This document shows positions 1-8,539 of a DNA stretch of 64,000 nt, in pieces. This DNA comes from QHXW01 sp963847515 (GTDB lineage: Bacteria; Acidobacteriota; Terriglobia; Bryobacterales; Bryobacteraceae), in the NCBI GenBank assembly GCA_963847515.1, contig CAWKAA010000007.1:1612001-1676000 (forward strand), written 5' to 3'. Each line of letters opens with the position of its first letter. Within the stretch, counting starts at the first letter, position 1. The position numbers and the translations under genes are program-made. Below the pieces are notes generated by a model. It did no database searches and was not told where the DNA came from. It saw only the letters and a list, made by a program, of their open reading frames with translations.

Positions 1-548
1 CCATGGTGAGCGGCGCCGCGGCGCTCATGATGGAACAGGACCCGACGCTCACGCCCGACACCGTAAAGGCGCGGCTGATGAAGACCGCAACCAAGAATTT
101 TCCGGCGACCAGCGTCGCGATAGATCCGGTAACAGGCATCGCTTATACCAGCGAGTATGACGCCTTCACCATCGGCGCCGGTTATCTGGACATCATGGGC
201 GCTTTAGCCTCGACCGATGTTGCGACCGCGGGCACACAGTCCCCAACGGTGTTCTACGATGCCGCGAGCGGGAACGCATATGTCGTCGACGACAGCACGC
301 AGGTCTGGGTTAGCTCGGCTGCCTTCCGGACGATTGCCATCTGGGGCACAAATGCGATCTTCAGTACTGGCTCTCCGGTAACGGGCACCATCGCAATTTG
401 GGGCACCAGGAACGGCAGCCAGCAGGTTCAGGGAACCATTGCAATCTGGGGCACCCGCCAGGCCTGGAGCAATTCGTCCTCATGGGGAACGATTGCCGTT
501 TGGGGAACTGCGGGCGACTGGGGAACCATCCAGTGTGAGGGCGAGTGA
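1..548 (+). CDS. Subtilisin-like (S8) serine protease, C-terminal part, with WGT repeat tail
   Basis: The gene enters from the left edge, so only the last ~182 residues are seen. The first residues (S)MVSGAAALMM match the segment around the catalytic serine of subtilases (GTSMAxP-like), followed by the usual helix and a 'TPDTVKARLMKTA' stretch. After this end of the peptidase domain come about 100 residues ending in five Trp-Gly-Thr units, four of them in TIAIWGT/TIAVWGT form (from base ~331 to 535). Family knowledge: S8 proteases are secreted endopeptidases. The role of the tail is unknown; it may be a repetitive beta structure for surface attachment. The gene is followed by a clear hairpin terminator at 587-614. 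The N-terminus and the Asp/His active-site residues lie outside the window. Confidence 0.85.
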   Translation, partial: MVSGAAALMMEQDPTLTPDTVKARLMKTATKNFPATSVAIDPVTGIAYTSEYDAFTIGAGYLDIMGALASTDVATAGTQSPTVFYDAASGNAYVVDDSTQVWVSSAAFRTIAIWGTNAIFSTGSPVTGTIAIWGTRNGSQQVQGTIAIWGTRQAWSNSSSWGTIAVWGTAGDWGTIQCEGE

Positions 549-586
549 TCGCGGACTGGAACGCCTCTAAGTGACCCGCTCTGTAT

Positions 587-614
587 ACGCCGGCCCCTGT
601 GGCCGGCGTTTTTC
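587..614 (+). terminator. Rho-independent terminator after the subtilase
   Basis: A perfect 9-bp GC-rich stem (ACGCCGGCC at 587-595 pairing with GGCCGGCGT at 601-609), a 5-base loop and a short T run, 38 bases past the subtilase stop codon. Confidence 0.85.
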
Positions 615-668
615 GTTCTCCGGGGAACGAGCCATAGTTTAATTGGCGTTCGCCGCGAGAGAACGATG

Positions 669-712
669 TAGCGCAGGGCCACGCGGTTTTTGCGGGGACC
701 TGCGGCATTTTG
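669..712 (+). repeat. Hairpin element, copy 1 of 2 (similar to 11400-11445)
   Basis: The stretch starts TAGCGCAGGGC and ends GACCTGCGG followed by a T-rich tract. CGCAGG at 672-677 pairs with CCTGCG at 699-704. A closely similar element in the same orientation lies at 11400-11445. It sits just past the 3' end of the minus-strand ABC operon and also beyond the subtilase terminator. It may be a dispersed intergenic repeat or a degraded terminator. Confidence 0.5.
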
Positions 713-733
713 ACGATAGAAGAAGAAAAGCAG

Positions 734-1522
734 CTACCACGGTTTGCGCGGGATGGATGAGATGAGTCTCTGCGTGTATGGATGCTGTGGATTCATGAAG
801 ATTTCGGAAGCCGGTCCACATTCGACAATTCGTCCCTGGTGAAGAATGGCCACGCGGTGACACAAAGACGCGACCGAGAGCAGGTCGTGCGAGATATACA
901 GGATGGCGGTATTCAGCTCCCGGTTGAGGCGGGCCAGTAGTTCTAGAATTTCCGCTTGCGTAATCATGTCGAGGGCGCTGGTGGGCTCATCAGCCAGGAT
1001 CAATGCCGGGCGGTGTACCAAGGCCATGGCGATGAGAACGCGCTGCGCCAGGCCGACGCTCAGCTCACCCGGATGGTGTCGCAAAAATTGGGGCTCGGGC
1101 GGCAGGCTGACATTCGCGAACAGCTCGCGAAGGCGCGGCTCGAGCTCAGTATATGGCGCCGATGAGTGTGCGCTCCACGCTTCCCGGAATTGCGCTCCAA
1201 GGGTGAGCGCCGGATTGAGAGCGGCGATAGGACTTTGTGGAACGAGCGCAATTTCGCGGCCGCGAATGCGCCGCATCTCGCGCTCGGAAAGCGCCAGCAA
1301 TTCCCTGCCCCGGAAGTGGACTTCGCCGCTCGTCGTTCCCCCCCGGAGCAGTTTCAAGATGGCCATCGCGATCGTGCTCTTGCCTTCGCCGGACCGGCCC
1401 GCCAGGCCCAGAATCTCGCCCGGCTCCATAGCCAGTTCGGCATTCTGCAGCACGGGCGCCCGCCCGGCATACGCCACCGAAATACGCATGGAAAGCAGCG
1501 GCGCGTCCCGGGCCGGTGACAT
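734..1522 (-). CDS. Peptide/nickel-type ABC transporter ATP-binding protein (DppD/OppD family)
   Basis: This is the cytoplasmic ATPase of an oligopeptide-type importer, about 262 residues, which is short for the family (usually ~320). Walker A is GRSGEGKST near residue 43, Walker B is LILADEPTSALD, and the H-loop is in ILYISHDLL. The C-terminal 'HPYTQRLISSIP' element is typical of DppD/OppD. The signature motif reads LSVGLAQR instead of the usual LSGGMxQR, a changed glycine. The chosen ATG at 1522 overlaps the stop of the upstream binding-protein gene (TGATG); an adjacent TTG at 1525 is also possible, with GGAGG 9 bases ahead of it. It is the last gene of a four-gene operon and the only ATPase in it. 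Confidence 0.88.
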   Translation of the reverse strand: MSPARDAPLLSMRISVAYAGRAPVLQNAELAMEPGEILGLAGRSGEGKSTIAMAILKLLRGGTTSGEVHFRGRELLALSEREMRRIRGREIALVPQSPIAALNPALTLGAQFREAWSAHSSAPYTELEPRLRELFANVSLPPEPQFLRHHPGELSVGLAQRVLIAMALVHRPALILADEPTSALDMITQAEILELLARLNRELNTAILYISHDLLSVASLCHRVAILHQGRIVECGPASEIFMNPQHPYTQRLISSIPRKPW

Positions 1523-3171
1523 CAACGGCTCGTTCCTCCCCTGAAGTAGAGGCGATCGATATTCCAGAAGGTCTGCGGGTGAAGGACGGCCGGAGCCACA
1601 TTCCCAAGTGACGCCGACACCGCCGAGAGAGAGTTCTTGTCCACCAGGACCAGGACCGGCGCTTCTTCTACGATGATTTCCTGCACGCGATCGAACAGGG
1701 CTTTGCGCCGGGCGAAGGCTGTCTCTATGGCTTGGGCGCGCATAAGGCGATCGATCTCGGCTTCCCAGGGAGTTTCAGGCGCGGTTTGCGCGGGATTCCA
1801 GGGATGGCTTGACGCCGAGCTGAGCCAGACGTTCATTTCGCCGTTGGGGTCGAGATCGACGTTGACCATACCCAGCAGGCAAGTCTCATAGTCGAAGGTG
1901 CGGGTGATGCGTTCGATCAAAGAGCCGAAATCGAGAGTGACTACGTTGAGCCGGATGCCGATGCGCTGCAGGTCCTGCTGGATCATGGAGGCCAGGCGCT
2001 CTCTGGATTTATTTCCCGAGTTGGTGATCACCGAAAACTCGACAGCATGGCCCTGGCGGTCGCGCAGGACAGCGCCCGAAAGAGAGAATCCGGCGGCCTT
2101 CAGGCTAGCGAGACTGGCGTCAGGATCGGAAGCGGGAACCGGTAACTTCGCGTCGAACCAAAAGAGATTCGCGGGCGAGACCGGACCGATTGCGGGCGCA
2201 GCATGGCCATGATAAACCAGGCGCGCGAGGTCGGCGCGGCTGATAGCCTGGGCGATGGCGCGCCGGAACTGGCGGGAGCGAAACCACTCTTTCCGGTACT
2301 CCGCAATGGGAGCGCGCGCTACCTGGTTGAACCACAGCTCCTCGCTTTCGAGCGACCGCCCGGCATCGCGCGCCTCAGCCGGGCGTTTCTCCGCCAGCCG
2401 GTCGAAGGATTCGGCATCCATGCCATTGATCAGATGGATATCGCCGCGAAGGAACCGCGCCAGCTCCAAATCCCGATTCTGCTGAATGGACAGGCGCACG
2501 GAATCGATGTACGGCAAACGCCGCCCATGCTCGTCCTTCTTCCAATAGAACGGATTCCGCGCCAGCAGCACGGCGGAGCCGGAACGGTAGCCGGCAATGC
2601 GGTAAGGACCCAGTACAGGCATTTCCTCGGGGAGCGCCGACTTCTCAATGGCGCGGGCGCTAGTGATGGGCGCCTGGTCGAAGAGCCGTTCCACTCCGGC
2701 CACGGGTGCCGGCCATGACACAACAATGCTATGGCTGCCGGACTGGCTCACCAGGATCGGTCCTTTGCCGGTGCGAAAAGGCTCGCCCGCAGGCGAATGA
2801 AAGGCTGGGTCGACGACCGAACGCAGGCTGAACACCACATCCGCCGGCGTGAGTGGCGCACCATCGGAGAAGCGAATCCCCTCGCGCAATTTGAATTCGA
2901 TCTTGCGGCCTCCGTCCGCCACCTGCCAGGTTTCCGCCAGCTCCGGCTCGAAGGCCTGTGTCTGCCGGTTGATGCGGATCAGCACGCCACCGGTGAGGTA
3001 TTGGATCACTTCATCCGGCTCCTCAGAAACCATGAGCGGATTGAAATTCTTGGGCTCGGCGTGCAGGCAGAAACGCAATTCTCCCCCGCGGGCGGGCGCG
3101 GGAAGGCTCGCTTCTGGCGAAAACGCTGTGAGAAACAGCGCGACCGCCAACGAGGCCACCCGTGTAATCAT
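1522..3171 (-). CDS. Extracellular solute-binding protein, family 5 (peptide ABC transporter)
   Basis: A periplasmic ligand-binding protein of about 549 residues, the family's usual size, that would deliver peptides or similar solutes to the two permeases encoded upstream. A signal peptide (MITRVASLAVALFLTAFS) is followed by 'GGELRFCLHAEPKNFNPL', the typical start of the SBP_bac_5 fold; further family features are the 'LTPADVVFSLRSVVDP' and 'FSDGAPLTPADV' regions. I chose the ATG at 3171 because it makes a 4-base ATGA overlap with the upstream permease, has GGAGG just ahead of it, and begins the signal peptide. The ligand cannot be told from sequence alone. Confidence 0.9.
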   Translation of the reverse strand: MITRVASLAVALFLTAFSPEASLPAPARGGELRFCLHAEPKNFNPLMVSEEPDEVIQYLTGGVLIRINRQTQAFEPELAETWQVADGGRKIEFKLREGIRFSDGAPLTPADVVFSLRSVVDPAFHSPAGEPFRTGKGPILVSQSGSHSIVVSWPAPVAGVERLFDQAPITSARAIEKSALPEEMPVLGPYRIAGYRSGSAVLLARNPFYWKKDEHGRRLPYIDSVRLSIQQNRDLELARFLRGDIHLINGMDAESFDRLAEKRPAEARDAGRSLESEELWFNQVARAPIAEYRKEWFRSRQFRRAIAQAISRADLARLVYHGHAAPAIGPVSPANLFWFDAKLPVPASDPDASLASLKAAGFSLSGAVLRDRQGHAVEFSVITNSGNKSRERLASMIQQDLQRIGIRLNVVTLDFGSLIERITRTFDYETCLLGMVNVDLDPNGEMNVWLSSASSHPWNPAQTAPETPWEAEIDRLMRAQAIETAFARRKALFDRVQEIIVEEAPVLVLVDKNSLSAVSASLGNVAPAVLHPQTFWNIDRLYFRGGTSR

Positions 3172-3974
3172 TTCGAGAAATCCTCCATGGGCACAATCAT
3201 ATGGAAGCAGGCCATCACCACAAGCAGGAGAAACAGCGGCGCGAGACGCCATGGGCAGCTCATTACCGTGTCCATATTCTGCAGTCCGGCGAGAAGATTG
3301 CCCCAGGAAGGGAGCGGCTCGGCGACGCCTAAGCCGAGGAAGCCAAGATTGGCCTCGCTAAGAATGAAAATCGGGATCGACATCCAAAACTGGGCGGCGA
3401 GCACCGGCGCCAGGTTCGGCAGCAGGTGATGCGTGAGGAGGCGCGGACGGCTGCAGCCCCGGGCTCTGGCCTGGACCATGAAGCCTTCGCTGGCGATTTG
3501 ATTCGCCGCCGCACGCAAAACCCGCGCCGGCCCGGCCCATCCCAGCAGGCCAAGAAGCAGAAACGTAATGCCAACCGATTCGAGCGGCCGCACATTCAAG
3601 GGCAGCACGGCGCGCACGCTCAGGAGAAGGAACAGCCAGGGCACCGAAAGGAATAAGTCCATCACGCGCGCCAGGCTGGTATCGATCCAGCCGCCCCAGT
3701 AGCCCGCAGTGATCCCGGCCGCGGCGCCGATAGCAGTGGCGAGCGCGGCGGCGGCGGGCGCCAGCGTTAGCGAGACGCGGCTTCCGTAGAGGAGCCTGGC
3801 CAGCGAGTCGCGGCCTAGTTCGTCGGTGCCCAGCCAGAAGGCCGAAGACGGCTTCACGGCGGGGGAATCGCGGAACTGGCGGGCATAACCCGCGGGTGCT
3901 ATCCAGCCTGCCAATAGCGCCGAGAGGTACATCAGCGCGAGCAGAGCCATAGCTGCTCGGCGTAAGAATTTCAT
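3168..3974 (-). CDS. ABC transporter permease (DppC-like)
   Basis: An inner-membrane permease of 268 residues with several hydrophobic segments. It starts MKFLRRAAMALLALMYLSALLAG and contains the DppC hallmark 'FWLGTDELGRDSLARLLYG' near residues 47-65. The EAA loop that contacts the ATPase is near 'QARARGCSRPRLLTHHLLP'. It overlaps both neighbours by 4 bases (ATGA), so the operon is translationally coupled. It is the second of four genes in the order permease, permease, binding protein, ATPase. Confidence 0.9.
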   Translation of the reverse strand: MKFLRRAAMALLALMYLSALLAGWIAPAGYARQFRDSPAVKPSSAFWLGTDELGRDSLARLLYGSRVSLTLAPAAAALATAIGAAAGITAGYWGGWIDTSLARVMDLFLSVPWLFLLLSVRAVLPLNVRPLESVGITFLLLGLLGWAGPARVLRAAANQIASEGFMVQARARGCSRPRLLTHHLLPNLAPVLAAQFWMSIPIFILSEANLGFLGLGVAEPLPSWGNLLAGLQNMDTVMSCPWRLAPLFLLLVVMACFHMIVPMEDFSK

Positions 3975-4843
3975 GAGGAGGTCGTGGCCGATTGCACGAC
4001 TTCGGCTGCCAGGCCGGAGACACCTGCCACGAGCGCCACTAGCAGCGTGATATCGACCAGCAGCGGCAGATCACGTTTGAGCGCCGCCTGCCAGGCCAGC
4101 TGCCCGAGGCCCGGCGAATCGCACAGAACCTCGATGGGAATGGCCGCACCGAAGGCCACGCTCACCGAAACGCCCAGCAGCGCCAGCATCGCCGGAGCAC
4201 ATGGCCGCAGCAGGTGAGCCCAAACCAGCCGCCACGGCCTCACCCCCAGCGCCCGCGCCATGACCACGTGTGGCGCACCGGCAACCCGTCCCAGAATGGC
4301 GCGTGCGTAGCGGAATACACGCGGAAAGATGACCAGGGCAATCACGGCGGCCGCTGCTTTTCTTCCATCGAGGCGGCCGCCAAACCCCATACCCAACGCC
4401 AGCACCGAAGACGGAACCGAGAGAAGGAACGCGGCCAGGGCGCCCGCACAGAGATCGAAGGCCGGCCGCGAGAGAGCGGCGGCCAGCGCGAACAGCATTC
4501 CCAGCACCCACCCCAGACTCAGCCCCGCGCCCACCGAGGCGAATGTCTCCGGGAATCGCTCCGCGATCAGTGCGGCCACGGGACGATGGAAACTGGCAGA
4601 GATCCCCAGATCGCCGGTCACGGCACGTCCAAGAAACCTGACGTAATCCGGCAAAATACCGCCTTGGGAGGATTTTGACTCCTGCCGGATTCGGCGGATA
4701 GTGTCCTGGCTGTATCGAGCGTCAAACTCCCGCTCGTCCACGCCAAAACCGGGCGAACGCCGAACCAGCATGGCCGCAATCAACCCGCCGAGCAGTACCG
4801 TCAGCAGGACAGTGGTAAAGGAGTGCATCAATCGCGCGCGCAT
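3971..4843 (-). CDS. ABC transporter permease (DppB-like)
   Basis: The first gene of the peptide ABC operon, 290 residues, multi-pass inner-membrane protein. Family signs are the extracytoplasmic N-terminal loop, 'GDLGISASFHRPVAALIAER' near residue 95, and the EAA loop 'ARALGVRPWRLVWAHLLRP' near 195-213. It is somewhat shorter than typical DppB (~330). It overlaps the DppC-like gene by ATGA. The 72-base gap to the cyclic-di-GMP gene upstream could hold the operon promoter, but I saw no clear hexamers. Confidence 0.88.
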   Translation of the reverse strand: MRARLMHSFTTVLLTVLLGGLIAAMLVRRSPGFGVDEREFDARYSQDTIRRIRQESKSSQGGILPDYVRFLGRAVTGDLGISASFHRPVAALIAERFPETFASVGAGLSLGWVLGMLFALAAALSRPAFDLCAGALAAFLLSVPSSVLALGMGFGGRLDGRKAAAAVIALVIFPRVFRYARAILGRVAGAPHVVMARALGVRPWRLVWAHLLRPCAPAMLALLGVSVSVAFGAAIPIEVLCDSPGLGQLAWQAALKRDLPLLVDITLLVALVAGVSGLAAEVVQSATTSS

Positions 4844-4915
4844 CCTCAGAAATAATCGGCTGCTTCACAGGCTGAGATTAGCCGTGGTCTCGCACGACGC
4901 GACACTTGTAGATGT

Positions 4916-7342
4916 CTACTGGATCAGGACGCCTTTGGGCTCAGCGACCGGGACCGAAGGCTGCGGCGGCCGGGCGCGTGCCTGCTTGGCTTGGTACATA
5001 CGCTTGTCGGCGGCGGTGAGAAGCTGCTCGGCGTCACTGCCGTCCTCTGGAAAGCAGGCCTCGCCCACGCTGATGGAAAGAATATCCTCTCCGCAGAACG
5101 ACAGCCCGGCCTCGCGCGTGATCCGCCGGAGGTCCCGCGCTTTCGCGGCAATAGCTTCGCGCGTGCTCCCGGCCAGAATCATGACGAATTCGTCTCCACC
5201 CATGCGCGCCACGCAATCGTACTCGCGGCAGCAATTGCGCATTCCCTGGGAAATGAGCTGGAGGACCTTATTGCCTGCCAGGTGCCCGAACCGGTCGTTG
5301 ATATCTTTGAAGCCATCGAGGTCGAGCACCAGGATTACCAGCGGCTCGCCGGTCCGCTTGGACCGCGCGAGTTCGCTATCCAACTGCAGGAACAGTGAGC
5401 GCGCGTTGGGAAGCTTGGTTAACTCGTCGGTGACCGAAGACGTCTCCACCTGGCGGTACTTGAGCGCATTCTCGAGCGCAATCCCTGCTTTGGAGCTGAT
5501 GGCCTGCAGAATGCGTAAGTGGTCCCGGGTGAAAGCATCGGCTTCGGCGTGATAGAGGGTGAGGACTCCGGCGACTCCCGCCACCCCCTCAAGCGGAACA
5601 GCCAGGGCCGAACGCAGGCGGCTGAACTTGCCGGGATCGTTAAGATAACCCGGTTCAACCGACGGATTGCCGTTGATAATGGGGCGGCGGTTTTCCGCAA
5701 CCCAGCCCGAAAGCCCCTGTCCCAGAGGAATATCGAGCGAGGAGAACAGCCGGTACTCCTCGCCATTCACGAACTGGGGCGTCAACCGCTGGTCTTTTCG
5801 CACGTAGATGGCGATGGTATCGTGCGGGATCAGGTGCTTGAGCCGCGCCGCCAGCAGCGACAGGGTTTCATCCACGCTGAGCGAACTGCCCAGTTCGTTG
5901 AGCACCTCGGCCAGCATGTGAAATTCCTGGCGGGCCGCGGCGATGGAGGACAGAAAATCAAAGGAGGTCTCCGCCCGCGCGGGCTTCCCCACATTTTCAA
6001 AACCCGCCCCGGGCGCGGCGCCGCGCTCGATGCGCGCATTGGTGGAAAGCTTGGTTTCCTCATTGGTTGTGGCTCGCGCCATGCGTTCGAGCTCGACACA
6101 CCTTCGCTGCAAGACTTCGACCACGCGAGGATCGAAGGCCTTGCCCGTATCGGCCACCACTTTTTCGAGCGCGACATTCAGAGGAAACGCCCGCCGGTAC
6201 TGCCGGTCCGAGGCCAGCGCATCCAGACAATCGACCACCCCCAGAATGCGCGCACCCATGGGGATTTGCTCGCCCTTGAGCCCGTCCGGATAACCCGAGC
6301 CATCCCATTTCTCATGATGCGAACGCACGATAGGCACCACGGGATAAGGAAAACGCACGCGCTCCAGAATCTCAGCACCCACCACCGGATGGATTTTCAT
6401 TTTCTCGAACTCTTCCGGTGTCAGCTTGCCGGGCTTGGAAATGATGTATTCCGGAACCGCGAGTTTGCCGATATCGTGGAGCAGCGACGCCGCTTCCAGG
6501 GCTTGTTGTTCTATGGGGTCGAGGCCCAGCTCTTTTCCCATCTCCGTGGCGTAGACCTTCACGCGCCGCAAGTGATCGTGCGTGGTGTCGTCTTTGGCGT
6601 CGATGGCCAGGGCCAGCGCTTCGATCGTGCGCAAATGCAGGTCGGACATTTCCAGGACGTGCTTTTTTTCCTCTTCGAGGCGGCCCAGATACAAGTCGTA
6701 CGAGCGATAGAGCAGGTAGAGCACCGGAAGCAAGAGCAAGGTGACCTGCCAACCGGACCGCAAGGCGAAGGCGTGTACCAGCCCCGCCAGCGCCGAGCCC
6801 ACCAGGTATTGCGAGGATGTCCATACGAAGCTCCCCCGCCATACGGTCCACAAGCCCTTACCCTCGGTGAGGGCCACGATTCCGGAGATGGTAATGGTGT
6901 TGACCAGGAAGAAAACCACTGTGGATGCGAACAGGAGCGCGGGCACCGAATCGTCCAGGGCTCGCAGCGTAGGCCAATGGTAGACGGTATAGCCGGCGTA
7001 AGACGCAATGGTCACGCTAGCCAGATTGAAGACCAATTGCTCGGGCCTGGGTTTCTTGGAGGCCCGCCACAACATCTGGCCCAGCGCGCTGGCGCAGGTA
7101 ATCACCAGCACCTGCTGGAGTTCCAGCTCGATGATGGCGATCGTAACGAAGAAGAAATTCGCCGACATCGTGCCGGTGATCCCGGGCAGCCGCACTTTCA
7201 AACGCGAGGAAAGGACCGCGCAGACTAGATAGCAGAGGAATTGTGCGGCGTGATTCGTCTCCGTGGCTCGCGGCGCATGTTCAAGGATCAACACGGCTAC
7301 AGTCGCCGTCACGATAAGGTAGGATTTGCCGTGAAGTGACAC
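4916..7342 (-). CDS. Membrane HD-GYP / GAF / GGDEF cyclic-di-GMP enzyme
   Basis: An 808-residue signalling protein. Residues 1-215 hold about six hydrophobic segments; 228-425 form an HD-GYP phosphodiesterase with HD at 289-290 (LLHDIGK) and GYP at 350-352 (WDGSGYPDG); about 470-630 is a GAF domain; about 635-800 is a GGDEF diguanylate cyclase with intact GGDEF at 715-719 and an RxxD inhibitory site (REYD) five residues before it. Both making and breaking motifs for c-di-GMP look intact in one chain, so the protein may be bifunctional, with one activity gated by the membrane or GAF part. The start is GTG at 7342. It is divergent from a sigma54 activator gene 138 bases away. Confidence 0.93.
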   Translation of the reverse strand: MSLHGKSYLIVTATVAVLILEHAPRATETNHAAQFLCYLVCAVLSSRLKVRLPGITGTMSANFFFVTIAIIELELQQVLVITCASALGQMLWRASKKPRPEQLVFNLASVTIASYAGYTVYHWPTLRALDDSVPALLFASTVVFFLVNTITISGIVALTEGKGLWTVWRGSFVWTSSQYLVGSALAGLVHAFALRSGWQVTLLLLPVLYLLYRSYDLYLGRLEEEKKHVLEMSDLHLRTIEALALAIDAKDDTTHDHLRRVKVYATEMGKELGLDPIEQQALEAASLLHDIGKLAVPEYIISKPGKLTPEEFEKMKIHPVVGAEILERVRFPYPVVPIVRSHHEKWDGSGYPDGLKGEQIPMGARILGVVDCLDALASDRQYRRAFPLNVALEKVVADTGKAFDPRVVEVLQRRCVELERMARATTNEETKLSTNARIERGAAPGAGFENVGKPARAETSFDFLSSIAAARQEFHMLAEVLNELGSSLSVDETLSLLAARLKHLIPHDTIAIYVRKDQRLTPQFVNGEEYRLFSSLDIPLGQGLSGWVAENRRPIINGNPSVEPGYLNDPGKFSRLRSALAVPLEGVAGVAGVLTLYHAEADAFTRDHLRILQAISSKAGIALENALKYRQVETSSVTDELTKLPNARSLFLQLDSELARSKRTGEPLVILVLDLDGFKDINDRFGHLAGNKVLQLISQGMRNCCREYDCVARMGGDEFVMILAGSTREAIAAKARDLRRITREAGLSFCGEDILSISVGEACFPEDGSDAEQLLTAADKRMYQAKQARARPPQPSVPVAEPKGVLIQ

Positions 7343-7401
7343 AGATCCCCGGTCCTTAGTTGCTATCGGCGGGCTGGCTCTAAATCTTTAGAAGCACGCT
7401 T

Positions 7402-7412
7402 GGAATCATTCC
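7402..7412. promoter_or_regulatory. Short palindrome in the divergent promoter region
   Basis: GGAATCATTCC (5-base arms, 1-base centre) lies in the 138-base gap between the divergent c-di-GMP gene and the sigma54 activator. It might be an operator. No convincing -24/-12 (TGGC...TTGC) element was seen in this gap. Confidence 0.2.
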
Positions 7413-7480
7413 CACCTCGCCAGCAAAGTGGGACGGTTTAAAGTTTCCTCTGAAAAGGACCGATGGTTTGAAGGACACAA

Positions 7481-8482
7481 ATGGCCCTCGACTCATCGGT
7501 TCCCCCCTGCCCGGTGAGCGCATCTTCGCCTCACTCAACCGGCGTTCACACATTCATGGGAATGCCGGCGGTCATCGGAAGCCAGTCCATGGAGCGTTTG
7601 CTGGCGTTTGTGATGCGCGTGGCGAGAGCCAATGTGGCCATCCTGATCACCGGCGAAAGCGGCACGGGAAAGGAGCTGATTGCCCGCGCCATCCACCATT
7701 ACTCCATGCGATCGGCGCGCCCTTGGATCGACCTGAACTGCGCGGCGCTGCCGGAGTTGCTGATCGAGAGCGAGCTGTTCGGATACGAAAGGGGAGCGTT
7801 CAGTGGCGCGCTCGCGACCAAGCCCGGCATGTTCGAGCTGGCGCAAACGGGCTCCGTCTTTCTGGATGAAATCGGCGAACTCCCGCCGCGCATGCAAGTG
7901 AAGCTTCTGCGCGTGCTCGATGGAGCGCCCTATTACCGGCTGGGGGGAACACGGAAAATCTCGGTGGACGCGCGGGTCATCGCCGCGACCAACCAGGATC
8001 TGGAACAGGCGATGGCGGCTGGAAACTTCCGGCGCGACCTGTATTACCGGTTGGCGCAGGTGCACGTGCATGTACCGCCGTTGCGAGAACGCCTGGACGA
8101 TATCCGGCCGCTGGCACGATTCTTTTTGGAAAAGCAGGAACCGAGCCTGCAACTGAGCGATCCGGCGCTCGACGCACTGGAGCGGTACGACTGGCCGGGC
8201 AACGTGCGGGAGCTGCGTAACGTGGTGGTGCAGGCGGCGCTTATGGCGGATGGCCAGGTGATCGAGGCTGAAGACTTACCCTGCCTGGTCCAATCGTCGC
8301 CCGCCAAGCCGGTCACGCTCGATGACATGGAACGGGAGATGATCCTCCGGGTCATGACCGACACCGGCGGCCAGCAGCAGCGAACCGCCGATATCCTCGG
8401 CATCTCACTGCGCACACTAAGCCGGAAACTAAAGGCTTATAACGAAGGTGAGACGGTCGCGACGCTGGATTCGGGCGATTGA
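7481..8482 (+). CDS. Sigma54-dependent transcriptional activator (AAA+ plus Fis-type HTH, no receiver)
   Basis: A 333-residue bacterial enhancer-binding protein. The AAA+ core begins at about residue 30, with Walker A GESGTGKE at 58-65, Walker B GSVFLDEIGE at 124-133, arginine-finger region 'FRRDLYYRL' and sensor II 'WPGNVRELRN'. The C-terminus has a Fis-type HTH (RTADILGISLRTLSRKLK). The sigma54-contact loop is GAFSGA (105-110) rather than the canonical GAFTGA. There is no receiver or other N-terminal sensor domain, so it may be controlled by a partner or by its own expression. The start is supported by GAAGGA seven bases upstream. It would activate RNA polymerase-sigma54 at unknown promoters. 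Confidence 0.92.
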   Translation: MALDSSVPPCPVSASSPHSTGVHTFMGMPAVIGSQSMERLLAFVMRVARANVAILITGESGTGKELIARAIHHYSMRSARPWIDLNCAALPELLIESELFGYERGAFSGALATKPGMFELAQTGSVFLDEIGELPPRMQVKLLRVLDGAPYYRLGGTRKISVDARVIAATNQDLEQAMAAGNFRRDLYYRLAQVHVHVPPLRERLDDIRPLARFFLEKQEPSLQLSDPALDALERYDWPGNVRELRNVVVQAALMADGQVIEAEDLPCLVQSSPAKPVTLDDMEREMILRVMTDTGGQQQRTADILGISLRTLSRKLKAYNEGETVATLDSGD

Positions 8483-8539
8483 ACGATGTGCAGCACAGCG
8501 TCATCGAAGGTGGTCCGCTGGGCCGGATTGATTCGCTAC

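Noticed and set aside
5519..7228. A 569-codon plus-strand open frame
   Set aside because: It lies exactly antisense to the c-di-GMP enzyme gene; its composition (His/Gln/Arg-rich) and lack of motifs mark it as a shadow frame in GC-rich DNA.
7343..7480. A sigma54 promoter (-24/-12) in front of the activator
   Set aside because: TGGCTC occurs, but no TTGC-type -12 element at the required spacing.
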